From Paenibacillus urinalis (GTDB lineage: Bacteria; Bacillota; Bacilli; Paenibacillales; Paenibacillaceae), in the NCBI RefSeq assembly GCF_028747985.1, contig NZ_CP118108.1:1121501-1185500 (forward strand): a DNA stretch of 64,000 bases. Direction: 5' to 3'. The translations under genes and the position numbers were made by a program. Positions 52,515 to 60,456 of the stretch are shown piece by piece. Every line of letters starts with the position of its first letter. Positions within the stretch are counted from its first letter, which is position 1. The notes below the pieces were generated by a model that worked only from the letters and a program-made list of their open reading frames with translations, was not told where the DNA came from and searched no databases.

Positions 52515-53936
52515 TTAATTCATATGCAGGAAACGTTCTCCGGCAATGCCGGGTGTCGTCATTTGTTCTGGATGAAGAATTTCATCCAGTTCCTCCAGGG
52601 TCAGCAGTCCGCGTTCCAGAATAATGGCCGTGATGGTGGAGCCTGTACGCAGAGCTTCCTTAATGACACCGGCCGCTACATCATATCCGAGATGTGGATT
52701 CAGTGCGGTAATCATGCTGAAGCTTTGATCGAGCACTTCTTTGATTCGTTTGCGATTGGCCTCTAAATCCTTCACCAGGAAGTCATGGAAGGCACTCATG
52801 CCATTATTCATGATTTTCAGAGATTGAAGCAGATTAAAGGCGATGACCGGTCCCATGACATTCAGCTCGAATTGACCCGCTTCACAGGCCAGCGCAATGG
52901 TATGATCGTTACCGATGATCTGGAACGAGATCTGGTTCATCACTTCGGCCATGACCGGGTTTACCTTGCCTGGCATAATGGAGGAGCCTGGTTGTCTCGG
53001 CGGCAGGAGCAGCTCGGAGAATCCCGCTCTTGGTCCTGAAGCCATCATACGAATATCATTGCAGATCTTGGACATGTTCACGGCACAGACCTTGAGAGCT
53101 GCCGAGAGTTCAAGATAACTGTCTGTATTTTGGGTAGCATCCACCAGATCCTCCGCTGTATAGAGGGGGAGTCCGGTGATTTGTGCCAGGTGGCTGGTTA
53201 CCTTTTCGATATATTCAACTTTGGCGTTTAGTCCTGTACCAACAGCGGTCGCTCCAAGATTAATAGAGAGTAGACGTTTGGTTGCATGATCGAGCCGTTC
53301 GATATCACGAGTGAGTACTCTCGCATAAGCGCCAAATTCTTGTCCGAGCTTAATCGGAACCGCATCCTGCAAATGGGTGCGCCCGACTTTAACGACATCG
53401 TCGAATTCTTTCTCTTTACGTTTAAAGCCCTCTGCAAGCTCCTTCATCGTACCCAGCAGATGCTCGCTAAGGCGATAAGCTGCAATACGGAGAGCTGTTG
53501 GAATGGCATCATTGGTCGATTGGGACATATTTACATGATTGTTAGGATTGCAATGGAAGTAGTCGCCTTTATTTTGATTAAGCAGCTCGAGACCGCGATT
53601 TGCGAGAACTTCATTCATATTCATATTGATCGAGGTGCCGGCGCCGCCTTGAATGGAATCGACGATGAAATGATCAAGGTGCTGGCCTTTCATGACTTCT
53701 TCAGCAGCGGTAATGATGGCACTGCCGATCGGCTGAGGAAGCATTTTTAAATCCATGTTGGCCGCAGCAGCAGCTTTTTTGACAGCAGCTAATGCAGTGA
53801 TCAATTCCTTTTCAATAGGAACTCCTGTGATCGGGAAATTCTCGACGGCGCGCATCGTTTGGATACCGTAATAGGCATTCTCAGGGATGGCTTTTTCGCC
53901 GATAAAATCTTTTTCAGTTCTAATTAATCCTGACAC
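52515..53936 (-). CDS. aspA: Aspartate ammonia-lyase
   Basis: This 473-residue enzyme interconverts L-aspartate with fumarate and ammonia. It has the fumarase/aspartase signature GSSIMPGKVNPV, with the catalytic Ser loop. Also present are TEKDFIGEKAIPENAYYGIQTMRAV near the start, GGAGTSINMNMNEVLANR and VGRTHLQDAVPIKLGQEF. I chose the GTG at 53936, seven bases after GGAGGG; the TTG at 53951 lies in that site. Aspartase rather than fumarase is favoured by GTSINMNMNEV and the overall match. Confidence 0.94.
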   Translation of the reverse strand: MSGLIRTEKDFIGEKAIPENAYYGIQTMRAVENFPITGVPIEKELITALAAVKKAAAAANMDLKMLPQPIGSAIITAAEEVMKGQHLDHFIVDSIQGGAGTSINMNMNEVLANRGLELLNQNKGDYFHCNPNNHVNMSQSTNDAIPTALRIAAYRLSEHLLGTMKELAEGFKRKEKEFDDVVKVGRTHLQDAVPIKLGQEFGAYARVLTRDIERLDHATKRLLSINLGATAVGTGLNAKVEYIEKVTSHLAQITGLPLYTAEDLVDATQNTDSYLELSAALKVCAVNMSKICNDIRMMASGPRAGFSELLLPPRQPGSSIMPGKVNPVMAEVMNQISFQIIGNDHTIALACEAGQFELNVMGPVIAFNLLQSLKIMNNGMSAFHDFLVKDLEANRKRIKEVLDQSFSMITALNPHLGYDVAAGVIKEALRTGSTITAIILERGLLTLEELDEILHPEQMTTPGIAGERFLHMN

Positions 53937-54161
53937 TTTTATTCCCTCCAATAGGAAACGGTTATGATGTGCTTGCCGGGGTGTACATCACTGGATTGCA
54001 AACAAGCACTACTAGTATACCTCAAAGTATCCAAGATTTTCACAAAAAAGCAGATAGGGTCGACTTTGTTCCTATTATTATATGCAGTGCGCAGTGAATT
54101 GGACAGGACTAGGCGTTCACACTCAATGAATATAAGATGTCCACAGAGGAGAGAGACAGAG

Positions 54162-54236
54162 ATGTTTGGAAAAAAGGCACATCAACCATATAACTGGTTA
54201 ATATGCCTTGGTGCATTGGCTGCGTATAACTCTTAA
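54162..54236 (+). CDS. 24-residue small protein, function unknown
   Basis: An ATG at 54162, ten bases after AGGAG, encodes MFGKKAHQPYNWLICLGALA and then YNS before the TAA at 54236. It is a short basic head followed by a hydrophobic tail, as in tiny membrane-associated proteins. It ends 5 bp before the stop of the convergent dioxygenase gene. The ribosome site is good, but 24 codons could be open by chance. Confidence 0.4.
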   Translation: MFGKKAHQPYNWLICLGALAAYNS

Positions 54237-54241
54237 CTATT

Positions 54242-55228
54242 TTAAGATTGTTGGGTATTCAGCGGTTTCAGCATCTTCTCAATCACACCGCGACTTTCTT
54301 CAAGGAAAGGCGGAAGGGCTAGAGATTCTCCCAGATGGAGAATATCCTCATCCGTATCAAAGCCCGGACCATCCGTAGCCAGCTCGAACAGGATGCGGTT
54401 ACCTTCACGGAAGTACAGGGATCTGAAATAGAATCGATCCACAAATCCGGAATTCGGAAAGCCATAGCTGTTGATACGAGGGATCCACGCCTTCAATTGA
54501 TCTTCATTCTCTACACGCAGAGCTACATGGTGTACACTTCCGCGTCCGGGACGTTCAACCGGCAGATCCGTTCTTTCTTCAATATGAATTTCCGTACCGC
54601 TGCCGCCTTCCCCAACCTCGTATACCTCAATATCCGGTTGACCAGGCACATTAGAAGGATAACTTCCTTTGTGACGGAAGCCCAGCACTTCGATCAGTAC
54701 AGCTGCTGTATGCTCGCCTTGTTCTACGGTCAGCTGCACGGGTCCGAGTCCTACAATGGCATGCTCCTGAGGAATGACACTCTTCTCCCAAGGTACTCCG
54801 CCGGCGACCCCTTCATTATGCTCATCGGAGACAAGAATGAGGCGCTGCTGTTCAAAATCACGAAAAGCCAGTGTCTTGCGTCCAGCGCGTTCCGTAATCT
54901 CATCATGATCGACCTCGAGTTCCTCAAAACGCTGCTTCCAATAAGCAAGGGAGGCATCGCTGGGCACCCGGAGAGAGGTGGCCGAAATACTGTTCGTCCC
55001 TGTGCGTGTTTGTCCCGCATTTGGCATTTCGAAGAAGGTCAGCTCGGTACCGGGATTTCCTTTTTCATCGCCGTAGAATAGATGATACATCGAATTGTCG
55101 TCTTGATTCACCGTTTTTTTGATGAGACGCAGACCTAGGGTCTTGGTGTAAAACTCGAAATTTTCTGGTGCCTTGGCTGTAAGCGCAGATACATGATGGA
55201 TTCCTTTGATTGCAGCGAGTTCCGTCAT
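54242..55228 (-). CDS. Ring-cleaving dioxygenase, glyoxalase superfamily (MhqA/MhqO-like)
   Basis: This 328-residue protein has two vicinal-oxygen-chelate modules. The first begins IKGIHHVSALTAKAPENFEFYTKTLGLRLIKKTVNQDD. The second contains RGSVHHVALRVENEDQLKAW. The metal ligands are the His of each HHV block and a late Glu (RILFELATDGPGF). Members cleave hydroquinone-type rings in quinone detoxification. GGGGAGG precedes the ATG. It lies 71 bp downstream of a MarR-type regulator on the same strand, matching mhqR-regulated loci. Confidence 0.92.
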   Translation of the reverse strand: MTELAAIKGIHHVSALTAKAPENFEFYTKTLGLRLIKKTVNQDDNSMYHLFYGDEKGNPGTELTFFEMPNAGQTRTGTNSISATSLRVPSDASLAYWKQRFEELEVDHDEITERAGRKTLAFRDFEQQRLILVSDEHNEGVAGGVPWEKSVIPQEHAIVGLGPVQLTVEQGEHTAAVLIEVLGFRHKGSYPSNVPGQPDIEVYEVGEGGSGTEIHIEERTDLPVERPGRGSVHHVALRVENEDQLKAWIPRINSYGFPNSGFVDRFYFRSLYFREGNRILFELATDGPGFDTDEDILHLGESLALPPFLEESRGVIEKMLKPLNTQQS

Positions 55229-55250
55229 AATAAGATAACCTCCCCATAAT

Positions 55251-55261
55251 TTACATTGTAA
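55251..55261. promoter_or_regulatory. Palindrome upstream of the dioxygenase gene
   Basis: TTACATTGTAA is a perfect 11-bp palindrome in the 71-bp gap between the MarR gene and the dioxygenase. It may be an additional binding site or part of a promoter. Confidence 0.35.
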
Positions 55262-55299
55262 TTTATAAAAAATCCGCCAGAATACACGCAGATGAGCAG

Positions 55300-55746
55300 T
55301 TAGTCTTGCAGCTTCTTGAGCAGCTTAAGCAGCTCCTTACGCTCGTCTTTACTTAGTTTGCTGAATTGGGATGCTTGGAATTGCTCTTGTGCTGGCACAA
55401 CCTCTTCATATAATGCTCTGCCTTGATCGGTAAGAGATACATATTTGGTCTTCCAGTCTGTTTCCCGTTGAATCAGACCTAAATCCTCCATCTTACTCAA
55501 TAGCTGAGTAATATTGCCCTTAGTAACAAGCAGCTTGTTCGCCAGCTCCTGCTGTGACATCCGCTCCTCAGTGCCCACCTGAACAAGGACGTCGAATTGA
55601 GCTGTTGATAAATTCCAGGCCTTCAAATGCTGATTATTTTCCCGGATGTTATGGTTATAGATGCGGGACAGCCGGAACCATAGCAGCAGACCGAGCCGTT
55701 CCTCCGGTTTGGACAGGTGAGGAGGAGTGAAGTTTGCTTCATTCAT
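55300..55746 (-). CDS. MarR family regulator (MhqR-like)
   Basis: This 148-residue winged-helix repressor has MSQQELANKLLVTKGNITQLLSKMEDLGLIQRETDW as its DNA-binding core, followed by the wing (KTKYVSLTDQGRALYEEV). The length is typical of MarR. AAGGAGG precedes the ATG. It is upstream of a ring-cleaving dioxygenase, so it probably senses quinones or related electrophiles. Two perfect palindromes with TTTA/TAAA arms (55774-55816) over its promoter suggest autoregulation. Confidence 0.9.
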   Translation of the reverse strand: MNEANFTPPHLSKPEERLGLLLWFRLSRIYNHNIRENNQHLKAWNLSTAQFDVLVQVGTEERMSQQELANKLLVTKGNITQLLSKMEDLGLIQRETDWKTKYVSLTDQGRALYEEVVPAQEQFQASQFSKLSKDERKELLKLLKKLQD

Positions 55747-55773
55747 CCAAGTTCCTCCTTCAATAGAAATTTG

Positions 55774-55789
55774 AGTTTAGAACTAAACT
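55774..55789. promoter_or_regulatory. Candidate MarR operator O1
   Basis: AGTTTAGAACTAAACT is a perfect 16-bp inverted repeat, 28 bp upstream of the MarR start. Confidence 0.65.
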
Positions 55790-55798
55790 TATTGAGTT

Positions 55799-55816
55799 CA
55801 GTTTATAATTAAACTG
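55799..55816. promoter_or_regulatory. Candidate MarR operator O2, overlapping the -10 region
   Basis: CAGTTTATAATTAAACTG is a perfect 18-bp inverted repeat sharing AGTTTA/TAAACT with O1. On the minus strand a TTGACA lies 15-17 bp before TATAAA/TAAACT inside this site, so a bound repressor would block the promoter. Confidence 0.65.
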
Positions 55817-55943
55817 ATAATATGTCAACTGTCTTTTTTTCATGTTTAATTCTATGAGTTTCTTCTATATGATGGCTTTCCATCCTCATGGAGATCCATT
55901 ATGATCAAATTAACTTTATTCTCGAAAGGAAGAGGAGAGATCC

Positions 55944-56714
55944 TTGCATACCATTGTTGCTGACCTATCCATCTTCAATCCTTATAATGCACCGAGGTTT
56001 GAATTCATGTCTCTTGCTCATGCAGGAGCAGTAGCTGTCATTATTGTTCTTCTGCTCGCGATGTTTATGTATCGACAGAAGCTGAGGAACTCCGTATCGG
56101 CTAGAAAAATACTGCGCTGCATACTGCTGTCACTACTGATTCTATCGCAGCTCATGCTTGAAGTATGGTATCAGATCTATGATCTATGGGATCCGGCTTA
56201 CACGCTGCCGCTGGAGCTATGCAGCATTACGCTTCTTCTGTCATGTGTTATGCTGGTGACCCGAAATCGCGTGCTGTACATGCTTGTGTTCTATGCTGGA
56301 ATCTGCGGTGCGCTGGCTGCATTACTAACGCCTGATTTGGTATATACCTTCCCTCATTTTCGCTTTATACAATTCTTCATCGCGCACGGCTCTATTATTG
56401 CTGCCGCCTTATATATGACCTGGATTGAGCAGGTGAGACTCACGATAACCTCGGTTCCGCTCTCTATGCTGCTGCTTAATCTTATTGCTGGCATCGTGTG
56501 GTGCTTCAATCAAGTATTCGGGGCGAATTATATGTTCCTGTCCCACAAGCCGGAGTCACCTTCTATATTAGATATGCTCGGACCTTATCCTTACTATATT
56601 CTTGTCGAAGAATGGGTCGCATTCGTGTTATTTACCATGATGTATATCCTCTTCTTCTATCTGCCCTCACGTGCCTCAAGCAAGACGGTAAGCAAGGATC
56701 ATGTATCACTCTAG
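55944..56714 (+). CDS. YwaF-type membrane protein (TIGR02206 family)
   Basis: This 256-residue protein has about seven hydrophobic segments and the family blocks FEFMSLAHAGAVAVII, LPLELCSITLLLSC, FRFIQFFIAHGSIIAAALYM and NYMFLSHKPESPSILDMLGPYPYYI. The function of the family is unknown. The start is a TTG at 55944, six bases after AGGAG. It is monocistronic, convergent with the SDR gene. Confidence 0.87.
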   Translation: MHTIVADLSIFNPYNAPRFEFMSLAHAGAVAVIIVLLLAMFMYRQKLRNSVSARKILRCILLSLLILSQLMLEVWYQIYDLWDPAYTLPLELCSITLLLSCVMLVTRNRVLYMLVFYAGICGALAALLTPDLVYTFPHFRFIQFFIAHGSIIAAALYMTWIEQVRLTITSVPLSMLLLNLIAGIVWCFNQVFGANYMFLSHKPESPSILDMLGPYPYYILVEEWVAFVLFTMMYILFFYLPSRASSKTVSKDHVSL

Positions 56715-56736
56715 CCTGCAATTCTTACAGCAAAAA

Positions 56737-56778
56737 AACCTCCATATTCGCTGCGATATTGCAGCAGGTATGGAGGTT
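56737..56778 (-). terminator. Terminator of the SDR gene
   Basis: AACCTCCATA/TATGGAGGTT with an inner GCTGC/GCAGC stem is followed on the minus strand by TTTTTTT. Confidence 0.88.
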
Positions 56779-56798
56779 CTTCTATACGTCTTGTCTTA

Positions 56799-57590
56799 TT
56801 ATCCGCGGAGCAGGGATTCTGCTCCATCGATATAGACTTCGGTGCCGGATATATGGGAGGCTTCATCTGAGGCCAGGAACAAGACCAGAGAAGCGACTTG
56901 GTCAGGCTTGCCTGACTTACCGGCCAGCGGCTGATCTCCTTCAGGAAATTCGACCGGAATTTGAACCTGATCCAGATCCTCAGAGCGCTCCGTCTTGGAA
57001 TCAATATTCGTGTCGATCGCGCCGGGATGAACAGAATTGACCCTGATTTTATATCTGGCAAGCTCCAGTGCCGCCATTTTCATAAATGCAGCTTGACCGG
57101 CCTTTGTCGATGCATAAGCAGAGAAGCCAATATTCGAGAATACGCGGTTTCCATTGATGGAGCTGTTAATAATGATGCTTCCGCCATTCTCCTTCATGTG
57201 AGGTATCGCGTATTTAACCGTGGCGAACGTACCTCTCATATTAATGCACATCGTTTGATCCCAATCTTCGATTTCCATCGTTTCAATCGGCGCCATTTTT
57301 CCGTTTACACCGGCGTTGGCGAAGACAACATCAATTCGACCTGCCCGTTCTGCAACGGTGTTAATCGCATTCTCCACCATCTCGGGCTTCGCGATGTCGC
57401 ATTCAATGACTTCAGCCCTTCCGCCGTTCTGCTCAATCCTACTTTTGGTTTCTTCTGCTCTTTCGACGGTTCGATCAAGCATAAATACGTGCGCACCTTC
57501 CTCTGCCAATCGAAGGGCAGCGGCTTGCCCTATGCCGGAACCTCCCCCGGTCACAATGGCAATCTTATTCTCAAATCGAAGATTCGGCAT
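56799..57590 (-). CDS. SDR family NAD(P)-dependent oxidoreductase
   Basis: This 263-residue classical short-chain dehydrogenase has IVTGGGSGIGQAAALRLAEEG for cofactor binding, NAGVNG in the central strand, catalytic Ser in IINSSINGN and the YASTKAG block (Tyr and Lys). The Asp after the second strand (FMLDRTVE) favours NAD(H). Substrate unknown. GGGAGG precedes the ATG. Confidence 0.92.
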   Translation of the reverse strand: MPNLRFENKIAIVTGGGSGIGQAAALRLAEEGAHVFMLDRTVERAEETKSRIEQNGGRAEVIECDIAKPEMVENAINTVAERAGRIDVVFANAGVNGKMAPIETMEIEDWDQTMCINMRGTFATVKYAIPHMKENGGSIIINSSINGNRVFSNIGFSAYASTKAGQAAFMKMAALELARYKIRVNSVHPGAIDTNIDSKTERSEDLDQVQIPVEFPEGDQPLAGKSGKPDQVASLVLFLASDEASHISGTEVYIDGAESLLRG

Positions 57591-57704
57591 AACGATTCCT
57601 CCCTAATCCATAGTCTATTATTCGTGAAGCTTTCTAACGTAGAAATACCCCCGGCAGCGGTAGGTTGAATCATAGGGAAGAGGGGGAGTGCAACATTTTG
57701 CAAA

Positions 57705-57750
57705 ATCCCCAAGCACAGAGCCTGTCTTCACAGGTCAGTGCTTGGGGATT
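57705..57750 (-). terminator. Terminator of the DUF3886 gene
   Basis: CCCCAAGCAC/GTGCTTGGGG and CCTGT/ACAGG arms form a strong hairpin, with T-rich sequence on the minus-strand side. Confidence 0.85.
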
Positions 57751-57757
57751 CCGCATT

Positions 57758-58033
57758 TTATTTATATTTGTGCCAATCGAGGTTACTGTTCTCTAGAAGA
57801 TATTCAAAGTTGTTGTCGAGTTTTTTTTGCTCTGCCTTTTTCTTCTCTTCTGCCAACCGGCGAGCTTCTTCCTGTCGCTGCTGATTGGCTGCCTTAATTT
57901 CCTTAGCCTGCGCCTTGAGCTTGCCAAGCACTTCATCGCTCAGCATGTCCTTCAGCGTCGCTGCTCCGGATTCTTCACGGCTCGAAGTACGGTTAGTCGA
58001 CTGCCGGGACGGCGTGTTTCTTTTTTTGACCAT
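57758..58033 (-). CDS. DUF3886 family protein (YqkK-like)
   Basis: This 91-residue soluble protein has TLKDMLSDEVLGKLKAQAKEIKA, a highly charged helix (QQRQEEARRLAEEKKKAEQ) and the ending FEYLLENSNLDWHKYK, the pattern of Bacillus YqkK. It is predicted to be a long charged helix. The function is unknown. GGAGGG precedes the ATG. It is a single gene with its own terminator. Confidence 0.88.
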   Translation of the reverse strand: MVKKRNTPSRQSTNRTSSREESGAATLKDMLSDEVLGKLKAQAKEIKAANQQRQEEARRLAEEKKKAEQKKLDNNFEYLLENSNLDWHKYK

Positions 58034-58251
58034 GATGATCCCTCCGTTTCATCGTCGCAAAATTATAACAGGTACACAGGGTGGATTGGAAGTATAAGTA
58101 GCAGGAAAGTGGAATAGAAATAAATTAATGATAGCGCTTTCTAAAAATTGGTGTAATATAAAGTAGAGGAAGAAAATAAGCGAACTAGAGTATATAGCTC
58201 ATTTTGAACACCGATACTACGACTAATTAAACAGTGAAGGGGTCGTTGCTA
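58034..58251. other. Intergenic region with a weak cre-like site
   Basis: This region likely holds the promoter of the DUF3886 gene and of the small ORF at 58252. TGATAGCGCTTTCT at 58129-58142 shares the GCGCTTTC centre of a cre site but deviates at two key positions, so CcpA binding is uncertain. Confidence 0.4.
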
Positions 58252-58353
58252 TTGGAACTAAACACGCAGCTATTGAAAGGGTTAATGTGGGGCATCCTGC
58301 TCAGTGTACCGCTCTGGATTTCGATCATGGGATGGATTAGCTTAATATGGTGA
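58252..58353 (+). CDS. 33-residue small membrane protein
   Basis: A TTG at 58252, nine bases after GAAGGGG, encodes MELNTQLLKGLMWGILL and then a hydrophobic run ending LIW before TGA at 58351-58353. It would form one transmembrane helix. A terminator follows at 58381, so the unit has a ribosome site, a frame and an end signal. I know of similar tiny membrane proteins in Bacillales but no function. Confidence 0.6.
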   Translation: MELNTQLLKGLMWGILLSVPLWISIMGWISLIW

Positions 58354-58380
58354 TGATACGGGATAAATGGTGTACGTAAT

Positions 58381-58414
58381 AAAGACCGGACAAACGAAGG
58401 AGTCCGGTCTTTTT
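58381..58414. terminator. Bidirectional terminator
   Basis: AAAGACCGGAC/GTCCGGTCTTT arms have T-runs outward, between the small ORF and the convergent cyclophilin gene. Confidence 0.88.
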
Positions 58415-58423
58415 GCTGTTTTT

Positions 58424-59080
58424 CTATTGAATTTTCTCCGGTTCTGGATATTCAACACCCAGTGTGTCAACAGTAACCTTGGTCATCACGGGCGGATCAG
58501 TCGGACGGTCGTTCTGATCTCTTTCAAGATTGGCTATTTCATCAACAACGTCCATGCCTTCAGTCACTTTAGCAAAGGCAGCATAAGTATTGTCTAGATG
58601 CTCTGAATCGGCTTGTACGATAAAAAATTGGGACCCAGCCGAATCAAGGTCATTGGATCGTGCCATGGATACGACACCGCGAACATGCAGCAGATGATTC
58701 TTCACCCCGTTGCTGGTAAACTCGCCCTTAATGCTGTAACCAGGACCGCCGGTCCCTGTTCCTTCTGGATCGCCGCCCTGTATCATAAAGTTCGGGATAA
58801 CCCGGTGAAAGATCGTTCCATCATAAAAGCCGCTGTTGGCAAGGGATATGAAATTGTTCACCGTATTTGGCGCAACTTCAGGGTAGAGTTCCATTACGAT
58901 CTGCTTGCCATTGGACAGCTCAATGGTAGCAACCGGATGAGACTTCTCAGGGTCAGGAACACCAATCCCTCCAAACTCAAGCTCGTCATTCTCTGCAGTA
59001 TCCTTTCCACACCCTGCCAGAATAACGACAAGCGTAGTCAGGAGCAAGAGGAATTTGAAGCCTTTGGATCTGAACAACAT
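58424..59080 (-). CDS. Cyclophilin-type peptidyl-prolyl isomerase lipoprotein
   Basis: This 218-residue protein has a signal sequence with lipobox VILAGCGK. The cyclophilin domain contains FHRVIPNFMIQGGDPEGTGTGGPGY (catalytic Arg and the Phe-Met-Gln residues), GVVSMARSNDLDSAGSQFFI and NTYAAFAKVTEGMDVVDEI. It would assist folding of exported proteins at the outer face of the membrane. The ATG at 59080 follows AGGAGG by seven bases; the longer upstream frame lacks a site. Confidence 0.94.
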   Translation of the reverse strand: MLFRSKGFKFLLLLTTLVVILAGCGKDTAENDELEFGGIGVPDPEKSHPVATIELSNGKQIVMELYPEVAPNTVNNFISLANSGFYDGTIFHRVIPNFMIQGGDPEGTGTGGPGYSIKGEFTSNGVKNHLLHVRGVVSMARSNDLDSAGSQFFIVQADSEHLDNTYAAFAKVTEGMDVVDEIANLERDQNDRPTDPPVMTKVTVDTLGVEYPEPEKIQ

Positions 59081-59212
59081 GCTGTTTCCTCCTTGATATA
59101 GTTTGAATATGTTCTCATCATACCTTTTTTTAATCCATTTAGAAACGCTCATCGGAATAGACACGAAAATGTCATAGCTGTAGAAGAGGAGAGGAGTGTG
59201 ACGGAACAAAAA

Positions 59213-59251
59213 AACAAGCTGCTGCAAATGAAGACACCGCAACAGCTTGTT
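59213..59251 (-). terminator. Terminator of the acidic-protein gene
   Basis: AACAAGCTG/CAGCTTGTT arms are followed on the minus strand by TTTTTTTG. Confidence 0.85.
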
Positions 59252-59269
59252 CATTATCTTATTTTTTAT

Positions 59270-59680
59270 TCATTTCTCCGGACTTCCGCCGGCGCCATTG
59301 ATCAGATCTGTACCATGCATGGCATCCGGGTCTGGAGCAGCCGGATCCACCGGGCTGTTTGCATCGATATCATCTGCATCAGGTACGGAAGTAAGGTCGG
59401 GCTCGGTGGATCGGATCAGCACATCCTGCCGTTCCATGAAATCCTCGTCCGCTGCAAATTCAATGGAAGAGGCGCTGCGCACATCCTGCATCGGTTCCTT
59501 TTGAGCCGTTTCGGCATCAAGCGGTGTCGTGTCTTCATCAAGACTTACGGTTTGCTCTGTATACGTATTTACATAATCCAAATCATCTTCAGGTACGGTA
59601 TTCAGCGGATCCGGCTCCTGCATGGATTTATAACGGTCATAGGCAAAATCGGCTTCGTTAGTATGTGGTCTATTATTCAT
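59270..59680 (-). CDS. Small acidic protein, function unknown
   Basis: This 136-residue protein starts MNNRPHTNEADFAYDRYK after AAGGAG, nine bases upstream. It is very rich in D and E (about a quarter of residues), with Pro and Thr, no membrane segment and no cysteine. It is probably disordered. A small membrane protein gene lies 72 bp upstream on the same strand, so they may be co-expressed. No family recognised. Confidence 0.7.
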   Translation of the reverse strand: MNNRPHTNEADFAYDRYKSMQEPDPLNTVPEDDLDYVNTYTEQTVSLDEDTTPLDAETAQKEPMQDVRSASSIEFAADEDFMERQDVLIRSTEPDLTSVPDADDIDANSPVDPAAPDPDAMHGTDLINGAGGSPEK

Positions 59681-59752
59681 GTGATATCTCTCCTTAGTCT
59701 TATCATCTTCATGCAATGCATAGCAGTTCATAGTTACGGATAGCGTGTCCAT

Positions 59753-59914
59753 CTAGAACATGGGGAATACAAATTTAACGAGAAAGTATAGGAATCCGAA
59801 AAATAGGATGATATAAGCTGCGTATTTGATAAATGTAGATGCGACTAAGCTGGAATCAGATTTCTTCTGAACATCCTTGTGCTCGACTTCCACATTTCGA
59901 TGTGTGTTATTCAT
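59753..59914 (-). CDS. 53-residue single-pass membrane protein
   Basis: An ATG at 59914, nine bases after AGGAGG, encodes a charged head (MNNTHRNVEVEHKDVQKKSD) and one transmembrane helix (IKYAAYIILFFGFLYFLV), ending at TAG 59753-59755. The strong ribosome site and clean head-helix layout support a real gene. It probably forms a unit with the acidic protein gene downstream. Function unknown. Confidence 0.65.
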   Translation of the reverse strand: MNNTHRNVEVEHKDVQKKSDSSLVASTFIKYAAYIILFFGFLYFLVKFVFPMF

Positions 59915-60080
59915 TTTTTTTATCCTCCTTCATGAATTTGAGAGGTCTGATCAACGTACTTGACTATTTCTTAAACCGAGCTTTCGCTCCCGAATCAATT
60001 GAATACAATGAATATAGTTTCGTAAAATCCATGTTAGCTATAAAATATAGAGAGTCATTAGGAATGGGGGAAGACAGGTG

Positions 60081-60431
60081 ATGGAATGGTGTACATTCTC
60101 GAATATGATCGGATCAATCAAGATCGGTCAAAAAGCATCTACACCTGGATACTCACGGACGGTCATTCGTAAACCTGACGGCCTCTACTGGTCTTCTGGC
60201 TTATGGAACGGCAGGATTGTGGAGATCAAGGACTACCTATTCTCAGATATATGGACCATCTACGAGGATGAGGAGAGTCTGGTCTGGCTTGAATACCGGG
60301 AGGAAGCAGAACAGAGGGAACTAGAAATGATCAAGAATCAGTATGAAGCAGAGCGCGAGAGACTTCGGGATGAGCGAGAGAATAGTATTGTAGATATCAA
60401 TAAAGTGTGGAAAAATAAGGATGTATATTAA
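60081..60431 (+). CDS. Hypothetical protein with charged C-terminal helix
   Basis: This 116-residue protein has MEWCTFSNMIGSIKIGQKAS and PDGLYWSSGLWNGRIVEIKDYL, then a charged helix of about 45 residues (REEAEQRELEMIKNQYEAE and on). The ATG at 60081 is preceded by GGGGGAAG; a GTG at 60078 is the alternative. The next gene, a histidine kinase, starts 25 bp downstream on the same strand, so the two probably form an operon. No known domain was recognised. Confidence 0.65.
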   Translation: MEWCTFSNMIGSIKIGQKASTPGYSRTVIRKPDGLYWSSGLWNGRIVEIKDYLFSDIWTIYEDEESLVWLEYREEAEQRELEMIKNQYEAERERLRDERENSIVDINKVWKNKDVY

Positions 60432-60456
60432 TTTTATCGAGTCTTGAGGTGTTCTA

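Noticed and set aside
53286..53750. 154-codon plus-strand open frame
   Set aside because: It is antisense to the strongly supported aspA gene and lacks a ribosome site.
54335..55081. 248-codon plus-strand open frame
   Set aside because: Antisense shadow of the ring-cleaving dioxygenase gene, whose motifs are clear.
58129..58142. Full cre site
   Set aside because: TGATAGCGCTTTCT lacks two key consensus positions; kept only as a weak note.
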